A DNA stretch of 64,000 nt, taken from the NCBI RefSeq assembly GCF_000816495.1, contig NZ_JXBK01000001.1, forward strand, positions 438,714 through 502,713. The letters run 5' to 3'. Below are positions 1-10,160 of this stretch, one piece after another. The position numbers and the translations under genes are program-made. The notes under the pieces were generated by a model, which was given only the letters and a program-made list of their open reading frames with translations, was not told the origin of the DNA and made no database searches. Position 1 is the stretch's first letter, and every line of letters begins with the position of its first letter. This stretch comes from Acinetobacter harbinensis. Its GTDB lineage: Bacteria > Pseudomonadota > Gammaproteobacteria > Pseudomonadales > Moraxellaceae.

Positions 1-1054
1 TACCGGCAATATTCCAGACAATTACATTATTACTGTTCCAAATATCCCAAATGGTTGGACGGTTGAGGTCTTTGAAAAAGACTCTACAGGAAACTGTACC
101 GCAACCAAGCTGACCAATTCCGGCAACATTGCCAACGGTACAGAAAAAAGTTTCTGTTTGATGGTCACGCCACCTGCAGGTGCTGCTGCAGACACCGTGA
201 CTGGTCAAAATATTAAAGTTGAAATATCTTCACCTGCAACTGGTAGTAAAGATGATATTACTTTTAATGTTAAGGTTGCTGAACAACGTCAATTAACCTT
301 CACCCCAGATCGTCAAGGTCAAATTGCACCAGGTGGAACAATTGTTTATAGCCATACTTTAACCAATGCCGGCAACATTTTAGAAGGTGTGAGTGCAAGT
401 TATCCAATCGAGATTAATTGGAATTCAACGCTACAAGGCGCTAACACCTCTGTTTATGTAGATCTAAATAATGATGGTCAATTAACTGCTGATGAATTGA
501 TTACCGGCAACAGTGCATTTGAGCGCAATGCTTCCTTGCTTCAACTTTTGGCAAAAACAGGCAATGCTGGTTTATCACAAAACGAAGCAGTCAGCATTAT
601 TGTAAAAGTTGAAGCACCTGCGACAGCTACTGCCGGTGAGTCCGATACCACCAGTGTGACCTTTACAGCAACAGGTACAACAAATAAACCTGCTGCTGTA
701 ACAGTGACTGACCGCACCATCATTAACTTGGGTCAAGTTCGTTTGGTGAAAACACAAGGTTTATCTGCTAACTGTAGTGATCAACCAACAGCTTATGTGA
801 GTACAAATTTGGCTGCAAAACCGGGTCAATGTGTGTATTACAAAATTGTTGCCAGCAATGATGGTAATGCCAATGCCACCAATGTGGTGATTAGCGATAC
901 CGTACCAAGCTATACCAAACTGTACGGTACTGTGGAGCCGACAGGCGCAACTCAGTCAAATGGTCAAATCAGTTATAACGTCGGTATGCTTACACCTGCA
1001 GCAAGCGCAACCTTAAAATTTGCCGTAAAAGTTGATGGCCTCATCACTCCATAA
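1..1054 (+). CDS. DUF11-type repeat surface protein, 5' end outside window
   Basis: The reading frame is open from base 2, well upstream of its first internal ATG, so this is the C-terminal part (about 350 residues) of a larger gene that begins before the window. The visible part has beta-sandwich repeats of the DUF11 kind, rich in Asn, Thr, Val and Gly. One repeat carries a calcium-loop-like motif, VDLNNDGQLTADE. The last repeat has a Cys pair (ANCSDQ and PGQCVYY) and a typical DUF11 ending (VVISDTVPSYTKL). The C-terminal two repeats resemble the C-terminus of the third gene of this cluster in order and motifs, so the two are paralogues. Export is expected but the leader is not visible. It is probably a secreted or surface structural protein; no enzymatic motif is seen. 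Confidence 0.8.
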   Translation, partial: TGNIPDNYIITVPNIPNGWTVEVFEKDSTGNCTATKLTNSGNIANGTEKSFCLMVTPPAGAAADTVTGQNIKVEISSPATGSKDDITFNVKVAEQRQLTFTPDRQGQIAPGGTIVYSHTLTNAGNILEGVSASYPIEINWNSTLQGANTSVYVDLNNDGQLTADELITGNSAFERNASLLQLLAKTGNAGLSQNEAVSIIVKVEAPATATAGESDTTSVTFTATGTTNKPAAVTVTDRTIINLGQVRLVKTQGLSANCSDQPTAYVSTNLAAKPGQCVYYKIVASNDGNANATNVVISDTVPSYTKLYGTVEPTGATQSNGQISYNVGMLTPAASATLKFAVKVDGLITP

Positions 1055-1068
1055 GTCTCTTTAAATTA

Positions 1069-1110
1069 ATCCCCGCCCTTTTTAGAAAGGGTGGGGATCT
1101 TGATATTTTT
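1069..1110 (+). terminator. Rho-independent terminator after the first surface-protein gene
   Basis: A 13-bp stem (ATCCCCGCCCTTT paired with AAAGGGTGGGGAT, one G-U pair) with a TTAG loop lies 15 bases after the stop codon. An imperfect T-rich tail follows. It separates the first surface gene from the large outer-membrane gene, so the latter probably has its own promoter in the short remaining gap. Confidence 0.8.
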
Positions 1111-1141
1111 ATTTTAATTTTTTGGGGTTTGGGGCTTGTCC

Positions 1142-4100
1142 ATGAAAAAGGCAATCAGCAAGAAAGTGGAAACACTGTCTTTGACGGCACTTGCATCGGC
1201 GATGTTATTGGCACAGCATAGTTATGCAGCCATGCCGGCAGCTGGACAGATGATCCAAAATATTGCCTATGCCAGTTATGAAGTCAGTGATTCAAATGGT
1301 GAGCAATTACTGAAAAGCACGCAATCCAATGCTGTAAATATCGAAATTGCCAAATTTTATACGCTTGAATTATTGGCTGATCAACTTAAACAGGTTGAAG
1401 CCGGTTCAAAAGTAATTTGGCTCAATCAATTGACCAATACCAGTAATACCGATGCATGGTTTGACTTTAAAACCATTGCGGTCAACCATTTATCCAATGT
1501 CAAAATTTACTTAGATGCCAATAATGATGGTGTATTTGACCTATCCGATCGCTTAATCAAAGAAGGTTTGCTGTTACAACCCAATCAAACTGTGCATTTA
1601 TGGGTGGTGGCAGAGACCTCATTACAAACACCGGATCAACAAAAATTAGTATTGCCGTTAGTGGCCCAAATTCGTGAAGAACCCCAACAACAAAAAACTG
1701 CCGAAGATACTGTACAGGTGTTTGAGGCCAAATTAAAAATTGAAAAAACTGTAGATCAGCCGCTGCTGAGCATGAATCATCAAGCGCAAAGCCTTAACTA
1801 CACCCTAACAGTAAGCAATTCATCGGCTTTGCCCGTATCTCCTGCCAGCATTAGCGTAGATGGACAAAAACAAGCATGGCTGATTGTTGAAGATGCCTTG
1901 CCGGCCAATACCATATTTGATGCGATTCAAATTTTAGAGCCGGCTTCAACTGCGGTGGTTTTACATAAATTGGCAGAAGGACAATATTCAAGCCATATCC
2001 CGAATGACAAAACCCAAATTTCTCATGCTGTGGTGGCTTATAAAAATGCATTTGCTGCCGGTCAAAGCAGCAGCATTAAATTAAGCGTGAAAACGTTGGC
2101 CAGCATCAGCGCCACCACCTTGCTCAATCAAGCCTATGTGCTACATCAAACAGGGCAAGTGGATAAAAAGACTTTATCCAATACAGTTGAGACCCAAGTG
2201 TTGGGCAAAGCCAGTTTAGACAGTACCACTGCTGATTTTAAAACCGACTTATATAGCGGTAAAGTTAACGACGTTATTTATCTAAAGAGCAATGCTGCGG
2301 TGTGTAATGCCAATCGCTTTAGTCAAGAGCAGGTACGCATTCGGATTGAGTCGAAATTAACCGGTGATGTGGTAGTGGTCTCCGCCATAGAAAGTGCAGC
2401 AAACAGTGGAGTGTTTCAATTTAGTTTAAAGACTGAAGAAAATAGTGTTAAAAACTTAAATGATACTGTTTTACAAACGCTTAAACGTGATGACGTGACG
2501 GCACGTTTACTGGATTGTGTCGATGCTCAAGGTCAAATCACTACGCCAATTAACGATGTGGCCACGCAAATACTGATTGATCCCTACGGCATCGTGTTTG
2601 ATGCAAAAACCCAAAAACCGGTCGCTGGAGCAACGGTCATTTTGGTCGATGAAAATGATCAGCCCGTGGGTAATAATGTCGCCTTTGAGGTTGATCGGAC
2701 AACCGGTGCATTGCGTAGTATGCCTGCAAAACAAGTGACCTCGGCCACAGGGGAATTTGTTTATCCTCAAGTGATTGCGGGTAACTATAAATTGTTGGTG
2801 GATACCTCCAGCATAAGCAGCCGTCAATACAGTTTTGTCAGTGATCAAGCGCTATATCCAATAGCCTCATTCAATGGTATGGCGGTCAATGCTGAGTATT
2901 CTTATGGTGGGGTGTTTAGCCTTAGCTCTACCAGCCCTGCCTTAAATATTGATATTCCAATCGATCCTCAATTAACACAATCTAGTTTGGTGGTACAAAA
3001 AACCGCACGCGATAGCAGTATTGAACTGGGTGATTTTACCAACTACAGCATTACCGTAAGCAATCAAGGCGATGTATTGGCGCGTGAAGTTAAATTACAA
3101 GACACCTTGCCGCGCGGTTTTAGCTATGTCCCGAATACCATGCGCGTTGACGGTAAACCTGTTGCCGATCCAGTGGGCGGTAAAGGACCGTATTTAACGT
3201 TGGGTTTGGGCGATCTGGCGGTGAATGCCAGCGCAAAAATTGAATATCGCGTTTTGGTGGGGCCAAATGCATTAAATGGTGATGGTATTAACCGCGCGCG
3301 TGTAGTTGATCGTTCGGGGCTAAGCTCCAATGAAGCGCAAGCCAAAGTCAATGTGCGCGCTGGCGTTTTTAGTGCTGACGCCTTTGTGGTGGGTAAAGTT
3401 TATAACGACTGTAACGCGAATGGCATGCAAGACAAAGGTGAGTTAGGGGTATCCGGTGTCCGCATTTACATGGAAGATGGCAGTTATGTGATTACCGATC
3501 GTGAAGGTAAATATGACTTCTATGGTGTTTCTGCCAAAACCCACGTTTTAAAAGTTGACCGCACCACATTGCCTGTGGGAACCGTACTTATCAGACAATC
3601 AAATCGCAACGCGGATGATCCATCAAGCCGTTTTGTTGATGTCAAACGTGGTGAATTACATCGTGCTGATTTTGCCCTTACTGATCAGAACGGCAGCTGT
3701 TCTAGCACATTGATTGAGACGCTTAAGCAGCGTCAGCAGAATATTAATCGCAGTAATTTTAATTTAGAAAAGGCGATTAATCAGCAACTGTCGATAGAAG
3801 CACCAAGTTATCTCACCCGCAGTACCCGTTCAGAAAATAGCCAAGGCTGTTTGGCCAGTAACAATGAGCAAAACTGCTTACTCAATGCTACGAATCCTGT
3901 AAATACCCAAGCGCAGCAATTGGCGATCAATCCGCTTAAGCCGACCACTTGGGTAAATCTGGAAGATTATTTAAAGCGCAGTGACAGTAATCATTTAGAA
4001 ATCTTAAACCTCAAACAAGGACAAGTACTGCCTTTTGCCCAAACCAGCATTCAAGTGCAAGGCGCAGCTGGTGCGACACAGCGTGTGTTGGTTAATGCGG

Positions 4101-7100
4101 TGCTGGTCTCAGAAAAGCAACGCGGTAAATTGGCCATTTTAGATGAGCAGCATAAACAGGGTCTGGAATATGTAGGTGTGGCCTTAAATGTGGGTACAAA
4201 TACTATTCGTGTCGAGCAATTAGATTTACTGGGTAATGTACGTGAAAGCCAACAGGTTCAAGTGATTGTTCCAGATGATATTCATCATCTGAAATTACAG
4301 CAACCACTGGCATCGGTGATGGCCAATGGTCGTGATGTGATGCAATTACAGCTACAACTACAGGATAAAAATGGCATCAAGGTTTCCACACGCACTTCAG
4401 TGACCTTAGAAAGCGATATTGGTCTGATTGATCTGCCCGATTTAAATCCGAGTGAGCCGGGGATTCAAACCTTTATTGAAGGCGGTGAGATGATGATTCC
4501 CATCATCGCACCCAATGCACCGGCGCGTGGCACATTACGCGTCAGCAGCGGCCTGCTCAAACAAGCGCTTGATATTCAGTTCCAAGCCGATTTACGTCCG
4601 CTGATCGCCGTTGGTTTGGTTGAAGGGGTGCTTAATTTTAATCATTTTGATGCTCAGCAACTGCACAGTGTGACTCAAAATGATGGCTTTGAAGAACAGC
4701 TTAACGAGATTGCCAATTGGGGCGATGATACGGCGTTGAGCGGCCGTGCTGCGATGTTCCTCAAAGGAAAAGTCAAAGGCGATTATTTGTTAACGCTGGC
4801 TTATGATTCCAGTAAAAGCTCAAAACAGCGCTTGTTCCGCGATATTCAACCGGATGAGTATTATCCCATTTATGGGGATGCTGCGGCCAAAGGCTTTGAT
4901 GCGCAATCGACCAGTAAATTATATGTACGTCTAGACAAAGGCCGCTCGTATGCCATGTACGGCGACTATGTCACGCGTACTGAAAAAGATGAAGGCTTGG
5001 CATTGGGGCAATATAATCGCTCCTTGACTGGGGTGAAAGTCGGTCATGAAAGCGATAAATTACAAGCCTCGGCTTTTGTGGCACAAACCAAATCCCGTCA
5101 GATCGTTACTGAAAACCGCGCCTTAGGGATTTCTGGCCCTTATAGTTTGGGTGCAATTTCCAATGACTTGATTTTAGAAAACAGTGAAAAAGTTGAAGTG
5201 TTAACCCGTGACCGTAACAATCCCGGTTTAATTATTGCCAAACAAACCTTAACGCGTTTTTCAGATTATCAAGTCGACAGCTACAGCAACAGTATTTATT
5301 TAAAACAAGCCGTGGCCAGTGTCGATTCAGAGCTTAATCCGAACTTTATTCGGGTCACAGTAGAAGCGGATGAAATTGGTGATGCGTATTCAGTGGGTGG
5401 TGTGAGTTTTAGCTATGCCGTAAAAAGCCATCTGAAAATTGGCGGTTCATTTGTACAAAGCAATGACCCCCTCCAACATGAGCAAATCGCCAGTTTAAAT
5501 ACTGTGGTTAAAGTGGGACCGTACGGTAAATTGATTGCTGAAGTGGCGCAGTCGAAAAATACCGATAGCAGTATCGATCAAATTGCCTCTATCAATAGCG
5601 AAGGTTTAAGCGATAAAAATCAAGGAACTGCGGCACGCTTAGAGTTTGAATATGCACCAAGTTTTGCCCATGTTCGCGCCTATCATCAACAAGCCCAAGA
5701 CGGCTTTGAAAATGATGCGGCCACCATCAGTGCCGGACGTAAAGAAAGTGGCATAAAAGTATCAGCACCGATTGCTCAAATAGGTTTGGCGCGTTTTGAA
5801 GCAATTCGCACTGAAGATCAAGATAATCATGGCGTCCGTAGCGGATTATCGGCCAGTCTAGAGCGTAATTTTTTTAAAATCTTAGCGCTAGAATTGGGTC
5901 TACGCCATTATGATGAAAGCACTGCCGCAGCCACGTTGGCCACTGAAAATTCAGGCCCTTATAACGGCACAACGGCACGAATTAAATTTACCGGTAACTT
6001 ACCGTGGAAAGGTGCCAGCGCTTTTATTGAATATGAGCAAGATGTATCTAACGCTGATAAACAAGTCTTGTCCCTAGGCGGAACAGCCAAAGTTCTACCG
6101 AATACTGAAGTCTATGCCCGTCATGAATTGATTTCAGCCATTGATGGCTTATATTCACTGAACAGCGCTGAGGAAACCAACAGCACGGTGTTGGGTGTCT
6201 CTAGCAGCTATATGAAAGATGGTTCAGCCTTTAGTGAATATCGGGTTGCCGATGGCATTAGCAACCGTGAAGCGGAAGCCGCTTTGGGTTTACGCAATCG
6301 TTGGCAACTCAAACCACGCGTATATTTAAGCACTAGTTTTGAACGCATTCAAAGTCTGTCCAACAAGGCTGAAAATACGAATAATGATGCCACCGCGGCA
6401 ACGCTGGGTTTAGAATATTTGGTGCATGAGAATTGGAAAGCCACCACACGTTTAGAGGCGCGCCGTTCAGACAGCGCAGATACCTTAATCAATAGCGTAG
6501 GTTTTGCACGTAAATTAAATGATGATGCGACGCTTTTAACTAAAAACACCTTGAATTGGGTTGACAATAAACAGGCCGAGCAAGGCGATCATCTGCGCAA
6601 TCGTTTCCAGTTGGGTTTGGCGTGGCGTGATGATGCTGAAAATAAATTAGATATTTTGTCTAAAGTGGAATATTACTACGAACACAATGCCACAGATTTA
6701 GAGGCCGAATTTAAGCGTCAGGCCTATGTCACGTCTATTCATAGCAACTATCATCCTGAGCAGCGTTTGACGCTATCCAGTCAATATGCTGCAAAATGGT
6801 CAGTATTGAATGAGTACGATATCTCTAGCAATGCTTTAACTCAATTGCTCAGTGGCCGTGCAATGTATGACCTCAATGAACGTTGGGATATGAGTATACA
6901 AGCGGGCGCTTTATGGGCCAATCATGGCGCAGGAACACGCTATTTAATAGGTGCAGAGTTGGGCTATTTACTCAGTACCAATCTTTGGGTTTCGGCGGGC
7001 TATAATCTTTTAGGTTATCAGGACAATGAGTTGGCCAATACCAGCTCCAATGGGCAAGGCGCGTATTTAAAATTTAGATTCAAATTTGACGAAGATTTAT

Positions 7101-7153
7101 TTGCTCGCCCTCTCAAAAATAACACGGCTTTAGCATCAACGCAGGGACGATAG
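1142..7153 (+). CDS. Giant DUF11/SdrD-like surface protein with C-terminal outer-membrane barrel
   Basis: This 2003-residue protein starts with a signal peptide (MKKAISKK, then a hydrophobic stretch ending near SYAA). I chose ATG 1142 over the in-frame TTG at 1136 because a G-rich ribosome site ends 7 bases before it. Residues to about 450 are repeat domains with a calcium-loop-like DANNDGVFDLSD motif. Residues about 613-740 form a DUF11 domain, and about 748-800 an SdrD B/Cna-B-like domain (VYNDCNANGMQDKGELG). After a linker, residues from about 1160 to the end consist of alternating aromatic/polar strands and finish in a short aromatic strand (YLKFRFKF), as outer-membrane beta-barrels do. 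I infer a barrel-anchored surface protein that may display or secrete the two flanking repeat proteins. No characterised homologue is recognised. Confidence 0.8.
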   Translation: MKKAISKKVETLSLTALASAMLLAQHSYAAMPAAGQMIQNIAYASYEVSDSNGEQLLKSTQSNAVNIEIAKFYTLELLADQLKQVEAGSKVIWLNQLTNTSNTDAWFDFKTIAVNHLSNVKIYLDANNDGVFDLSDRLIKEGLLLQPNQTVHLWVVAETSLQTPDQQKLVLPLVAQIREEPQQQKTAEDTVQVFEAKLKIEKTVDQPLLSMNHQAQSLNYTLTVSNSSALPVSPASISVDGQKQAWLIVEDALPANTIFDAIQILEPASTAVVLHKLAEGQYSSHIPNDKTQISHAVVAYKNAFAAGQSSSIKLSVKTLASISATTLLNQAYVLHQTGQVDKKTLSNTVETQVLGKASLDSTTADFKTDLYSGKVNDVIYLKSNAAVCNANRFSQEQVRIRIESKLTGDVVVVSAIESAANSGVFQFSLKTEENSVKNLNDTVLQTLKRDDVTARLLDCVDAQGQITTPINDVATQILIDPYGIVFDAKTQKPVAGATVILVDENDQPVGNNVAFEVDRTTGALRSMPAKQVTSATGEFVYPQVIAGNYKLLVDTSSISSRQYSFVSDQALYPIASFNGMAVNAEYSYGGVFSLSSTSPALNIDIPIDPQLTQSSLVVQKTARDSSIELGDFTNYSITVSNQGDVLAREVKLQDTLPRGFSYVPNTMRVDGKPVADPVGGKGPYLTLGLGDLAVNASAKIEYRVLVGPNALNGDGINRARVVDRSGLSSNEAQAKVNVRAGVFSADAFVVGKVYNDCNANGMQDKGELGVSGVRIYMEDGSYVITDREGKYDFYGVSAKTHVLKVDRTTLPVGTVLIRQSNRNADDPSSRFVDVKRGELHRADFALTDQNGSCSSTLIETLKQRQQNINRSNFNLEKAINQQLSIEAPSYLTRSTRSENSQGCLASNNEQNCLLNATNPVNTQAQQLAINPLKPTTWVNLEDYLKRSDSNHLEILNLKQGQVLPFAQTSIQVQGAAGATQRVLVNAVLVSEKQRGKLAILDEQHKQGLEYVGVALNVGTNTIRVEQLDLLGNVRESQQVQVIVPDDIHHLKLQQPLASVMANGRDVMQLQLQLQDKNGIKVSTRTSVTLESDIGLIDLPDLNPSEPGIQTFIEGGEMMIPIIAPNAPARGTLRVSSGLLKQALDIQFQADLRPLIAVGLVEGVLNFNHFDAQQLHSVTQNDGFEEQLNEIANWGDDTALSGRAAMFLKGKVKGDYLLTLAYDSSKSSKQRLFRDIQPDEYYPIYGDAAAKGFDAQSTSKLYVRLDKGRSYAMYGDYVTRTEKDEGLALGQYNRSLTGVKVGHESDKLQASAFVAQTKSRQIVTENRALGISGPYSLGAISNDLILENSEKVEVLTRDRNNPGLIIAKQTLTRFSDYQVDSYSNSIYLKQAVASVDSELNPNFIRVTVEADEIGDAYSVGGVSFSYAVKSHLKIGGSFVQSNDPLQHEQIASLNTVVKVGPYGKLIAEVAQSKNTDSSIDQIASINSEGLSDKNQGTAARLEFEYAPSFAHVRAYHQQAQDGFENDAATISAGRKESGIKVSAPIAQIGLARFEAIRTEDQDNHGVRSGLSASLERNFFKILALELGLRHYDESTAAATLATENSGPYNGTTARIKFTGNLPWKGASAFIEYEQDVSNADKQVLSLGGTAKVLPNTEVYARHELISAIDGLYSLNSAEETNSTVLGVSSSYMKDGSAFSEYRVADGISNREAEAALGLRNRWQLKPRVYLSTSFERIQSLSNKAENTNNDATAATLGLEYLVHENWKATTRLEARRSDSADTLINSVGFARKLNDDATLLTKNTLNWVDNKQAEQGDHLRNRFQLGLAWRDDAENKLDILSKVEYYYEHNATDLEAEFKRQAYVTSIHSNYHPEQRLTLSSQYAAKWSVLNEYDISSNALTQLLSGRAMYDLNERWDMSIQAGALWANHGAGTRYLIGAELGYLLSTNLWVSAGYNLLGYQDNELANTSSNGQGAYLKFRFKFDEDLFARPLKNNTALASTQGR

Positions 7154-7214
7154 AACATGACCGTACTTAATTTATCGTTCGCGCTAGAACAACCAAACGT
7201 GCAGGTGAACTAAG

Positions 7215-10091
7215 ATGATCAAGCCATACACAGCTTTTATTTTGGCATCTTCATTTTTATTGTTGAGTACCATGCCACACGTTTATGCAGATGAAAATCT
7301 ACCGGCATCCAATACACGGATTCAGCGTAGTTTTGTAAATATGGATTTACAAACGCCAACGATTACTAACAATTATACTTTATTGGATGCCAATCCTAAT
7401 TTGTTTGGTACAGGAAACTATATTCCAGGTTGGAGAACGACACATACGTCCAGAAATAACATTAATTTTCCTATGGAATTTTGGAAAGGAGGTGGTCCTG
7501 ATGGAGTAGCGAATAATCCAAATGTCACTAGCAATGCGAGTAACCAATATATTGAATTAAATGCAGAGGAAGTATCAAATATTTATCAGAGTATTTGTTT
7601 GCTTCCTGATGATAGTTTTACTTGGAGCTTTGATCATGCAACTCGAAGTTCAAAAGATGAAAAGGCTGAATTTTATATTGGTCAAGTGAATGGAAGAGCC
7701 GTTACTAGGACTAAATCTATCGGTTCTAGTCCAATACATACTACAGTAAAAACTTGGCTTAATACTGGACTTAAATCTTTTTCAATGGCTGGTATCATTC
7801 CAGCAGCTGGAAAATATGAATTTATATTCCAAGCAACACAATGGAATAATGTGACATATGGTAACTTTATTGATAACGTAAAGATTAAATTAAGACCAGC
7901 GATAGAATTTTCCGCTAATAACAATACAGTAATTGAGAATCAGACCAGTGGTTATCATGCAGTGGAATTTAATATCGTTGGATTTGTAGATGCTGATTTC
8001 GATGTGGCGTTTACGATTGACAATACCGCATCAATTAATCCTGCCATATATGGTACAGATTATAAAATATTTAATAAAAACTCTGGTACAGCGGTAGAAA
8101 TAATCCCTGTCCTCAGTGCTGATTCTAAAAAACTTAGCTTTAAATATAAAGTTAAATATAACCCAAGTTTAAATTATGCAACTGGAGTAAAAATTACTGA
8201 TTTGGTTATTCAAGTCATTAATAATAATAATAAGGAAGGCAATAAAACCATTCCATTTATCTTGGATAAAACCCAGACCACCATTGCCGTGATGGCTTTG
8301 AGTGAATGTGGTGGAAATGTTCCTAATGGTTTTAATTACACCATCGAGGATGATGATGTCGATTTAAGGATTACTAAAAAAATCAATGAGACTATTCCTT
8401 TGCCAGGAAGTTTATCTTCATATGAGATGGTACTTTTTAATGACAGTAAAGCGCTTGCAAAGAATGTGAAACTGATAGATGTGTTGGGTGCCAATTTAGC
8501 CGTAACGGTAAATACTGAGTTGACATGTAAACTGACCGATCAAAATGGAATAGAAGTTGAGCAGACCTGTGAAGCGCTACTTTCAGGTTTGAGCACGGGA
8601 AATACTAAAACATGGGCTAGTCAGTTATTAAGTACGAGCGGTTTAGCATTGGGCAACGTGCCTGCTAACCAATACTTTAAATTTACGCTAAAAAATTTAA
8701 TCGTTAGCACAACAGACAAAGAAACCACTCAAGCAAATAAGAATTATATTATCAATAATATAGAAGTTAAGACCGATTCTACAGATCAAAATTTAGCCAA
8801 TAATATCGCGATTGCCAAAACTATGTATGCAGCTCAAAGTGATTTATCGAATAATATTTTGGTCACTGCAAATAATCTCACCGGTACAGGCATGTTCATC
8901 ATTGGTAAAGAGGGCAGAACAGGAACTACCCCACTTTGGACACAAAAAACAGAAGGCAGTAAAGCGTATTTTCCTTTAAAGATTCAAAACTCTGCTGCAC
9001 TTGTACAAGACTATCAACTGTATGCTTCAAGCAGTAAAGTTGAACCGACCTTAATCAGCGGTGACTATTCAACCTTGGTTAAAAATAGCATTACTCCATT
9101 TACTTCAGGGCTGAAAGTGGAGTTCTATAAAGTAGAGGCTGGACAATGTAAAGTCGGTCTGACTGGTCAGCAAATCACTCAACTTAATATTGCAGCCAAT
9201 ACGGTAGGGCAAGTTTGCGCTGTCGTCACAGTCTCTGCCTCGATCACTAGCACTACCAATATTTGGTTTGCCATTGAATCCCTACAATCGGGTTTAGGCG
9301 ATATTATTTTAGATGCCGTGATAGCACCGCCCAAACTGCGTTCCTTGGAACTCAGCAATGACCAAACCGCACAGGTGGCTGTGGGGGGAACCTATGTATT
9401 TTTACACCGTCTCACCAACACCGGTGTAGACGATGAAAAGCTCAGTCAACTAAATTTAGTGCGGCCCAATGATGGTTTTTTATATACTTTATTCTTAGAT
9501 AAAAATAAAAATGATGCCTTAGATGCCGGCGATACGCTGTTGGTGACTGGAACAGAATCTGAACTCACGAATTTTATTCTTCAACCCAATCAATCAATGA
9601 GTGTATTGATTAAGGTCGAAGCACCTTTAACCGCAACGCATGGTATGAGCAGTCAAGTGAAGGTAGTGGCCAGCGCCAATAATGATGGCAAGGCGACTGT
9701 ACTTTCCGCTTTGAGCAATACCGACTCCATTATTGTTAGTCCCAATCAATTACAAATTCTGAAATCGCAATTTAAAGTGGAGAAATGCGATAACGATATG
9801 AGCGGTATTATTATCGGAGCCGCTTATAGCTTAAAGAATGAAAATTTAAAGCCCAATCAATGTTTGATTTATCGGATTGCGGTTAAAAATATGGGCAATA
9901 GTGCATTAAATGATGTAACGATTAATGATATGTATCCGGCTTATACTGAAAAATGGACTTGGGGCGAAAAATTACCAATGACTAGTAGTGGCGAAAGGGT
10001 GCAAATGGACGGGGAAAAATTAAAAACTGTTTTGAGTGAACTGTTACCGCAACAAGAAAAGTCCTTATATTTCGGAATCAGAGTGAAATAG
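7215..10091 (+). CDS. DUF11-type secreted repeat protein
   Basis: The 958-residue product has a signal peptide ending near VYADEN. The ATG has an AGGTG ribosome site 7 bases upstream. It lies 61 bases after the barrel gene with no terminator between, so the two are probably co-transcribed. The N-terminal 200 residues look like a carbohydrate-binding or jelly-roll type beta domain (tentative). The middle holds a DUF11 repeat (about residues 390-540). The C-terminal 250 residues match the paralogous gene at the window start: a calcium-loop-like LDKNKNDALDAGD motif, then a final repeat with two Cys (VEKCDNDMSG and PNQCLIYR). The AT-rich first half (about 7.3-8.3 kb) differs in base use from the barrel gene, which suggests a variable domain. 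Function unknown; probably surface-exposed. Confidence 0.75.
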   Translation: MIKPYTAFILASSFLLLSTMPHVYADENLPASNTRIQRSFVNMDLQTPTITNNYTLLDANPNLFGTGNYIPGWRTTHTSRNNINFPMEFWKGGGPDGVANNPNVTSNASNQYIELNAEEVSNIYQSICLLPDDSFTWSFDHATRSSKDEKAEFYIGQVNGRAVTRTKSIGSSPIHTTVKTWLNTGLKSFSMAGIIPAAGKYEFIFQATQWNNVTYGNFIDNVKIKLRPAIEFSANNNTVIENQTSGYHAVEFNIVGFVDADFDVAFTIDNTASINPAIYGTDYKIFNKNSGTAVEIIPVLSADSKKLSFKYKVKYNPSLNYATGVKITDLVIQVINNNNKEGNKTIPFILDKTQTTIAVMALSECGGNVPNGFNYTIEDDDVDLRITKKINETIPLPGSLSSYEMVLFNDSKALAKNVKLIDVLGANLAVTVNTELTCKLTDQNGIEVEQTCEALLSGLSTGNTKTWASQLLSTSGLALGNVPANQYFKFTLKNLIVSTTDKETTQANKNYIINNIEVKTDSTDQNLANNIAIAKTMYAAQSDLSNNILVTANNLTGTGMFIIGKEGRTGTTPLWTQKTEGSKAYFPLKIQNSAALVQDYQLYASSSKVEPTLISGDYSTLVKNSITPFTSGLKVEFYKVEAGQCKVGLTGQQITQLNIAANTVGQVCAVVTVSASITSTTNIWFAIESLQSGLGDIILDAVIAPPKLRSLELSNDQTAQVAVGGTYVFLHRLTNTGVDDEKLSQLNLVRPNDGFLYTLFLDKNKNDALDAGDTLLVTGTESELTNFILQPNQSMSVLIKVEAPLTATHGMSSQVKVVASANNDGKATVLSALSNTDSIIVSPNQLQILKSQFKVEKCDNDMSGIIIGAAYSLKNENLKPNQCLIYRIAVKNMGNSALNDVTINDMYPAYTEKWTWGEKLPMTSSGERVQMDGEKLKTVLSELLPQQEKSLYFGIRVK

Positions 10092-10119
10092 TGCCTGATG
10101 CTTCAATCTGACCGGCAAT

Positions 10120-10149
10120 AAAAAAGGTGGCTGCTAAGCCACCTTTTTT
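10120..10149. terminator. Bidirectional terminator between surface cluster and rsmB
   Basis: A perfect 13-bp inverted repeat (AAAAAAGGTGGCT and its complement) surrounds a GCTA loop, with A and T runs on the two sides. It can end transcription of the rightward surface gene and of the leftward fmt-rsmB operon. Confidence 0.9.
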
Positions 10150-10160
10150 ACATCTTATTT

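Noticed and set aside
7157-7213. 18-codon frame between the barrel gene and the third surface gene
   Set aside because: It overlaps the ribosome-site region of the next gene, has no ribosome site of its own and no recognisable composition.
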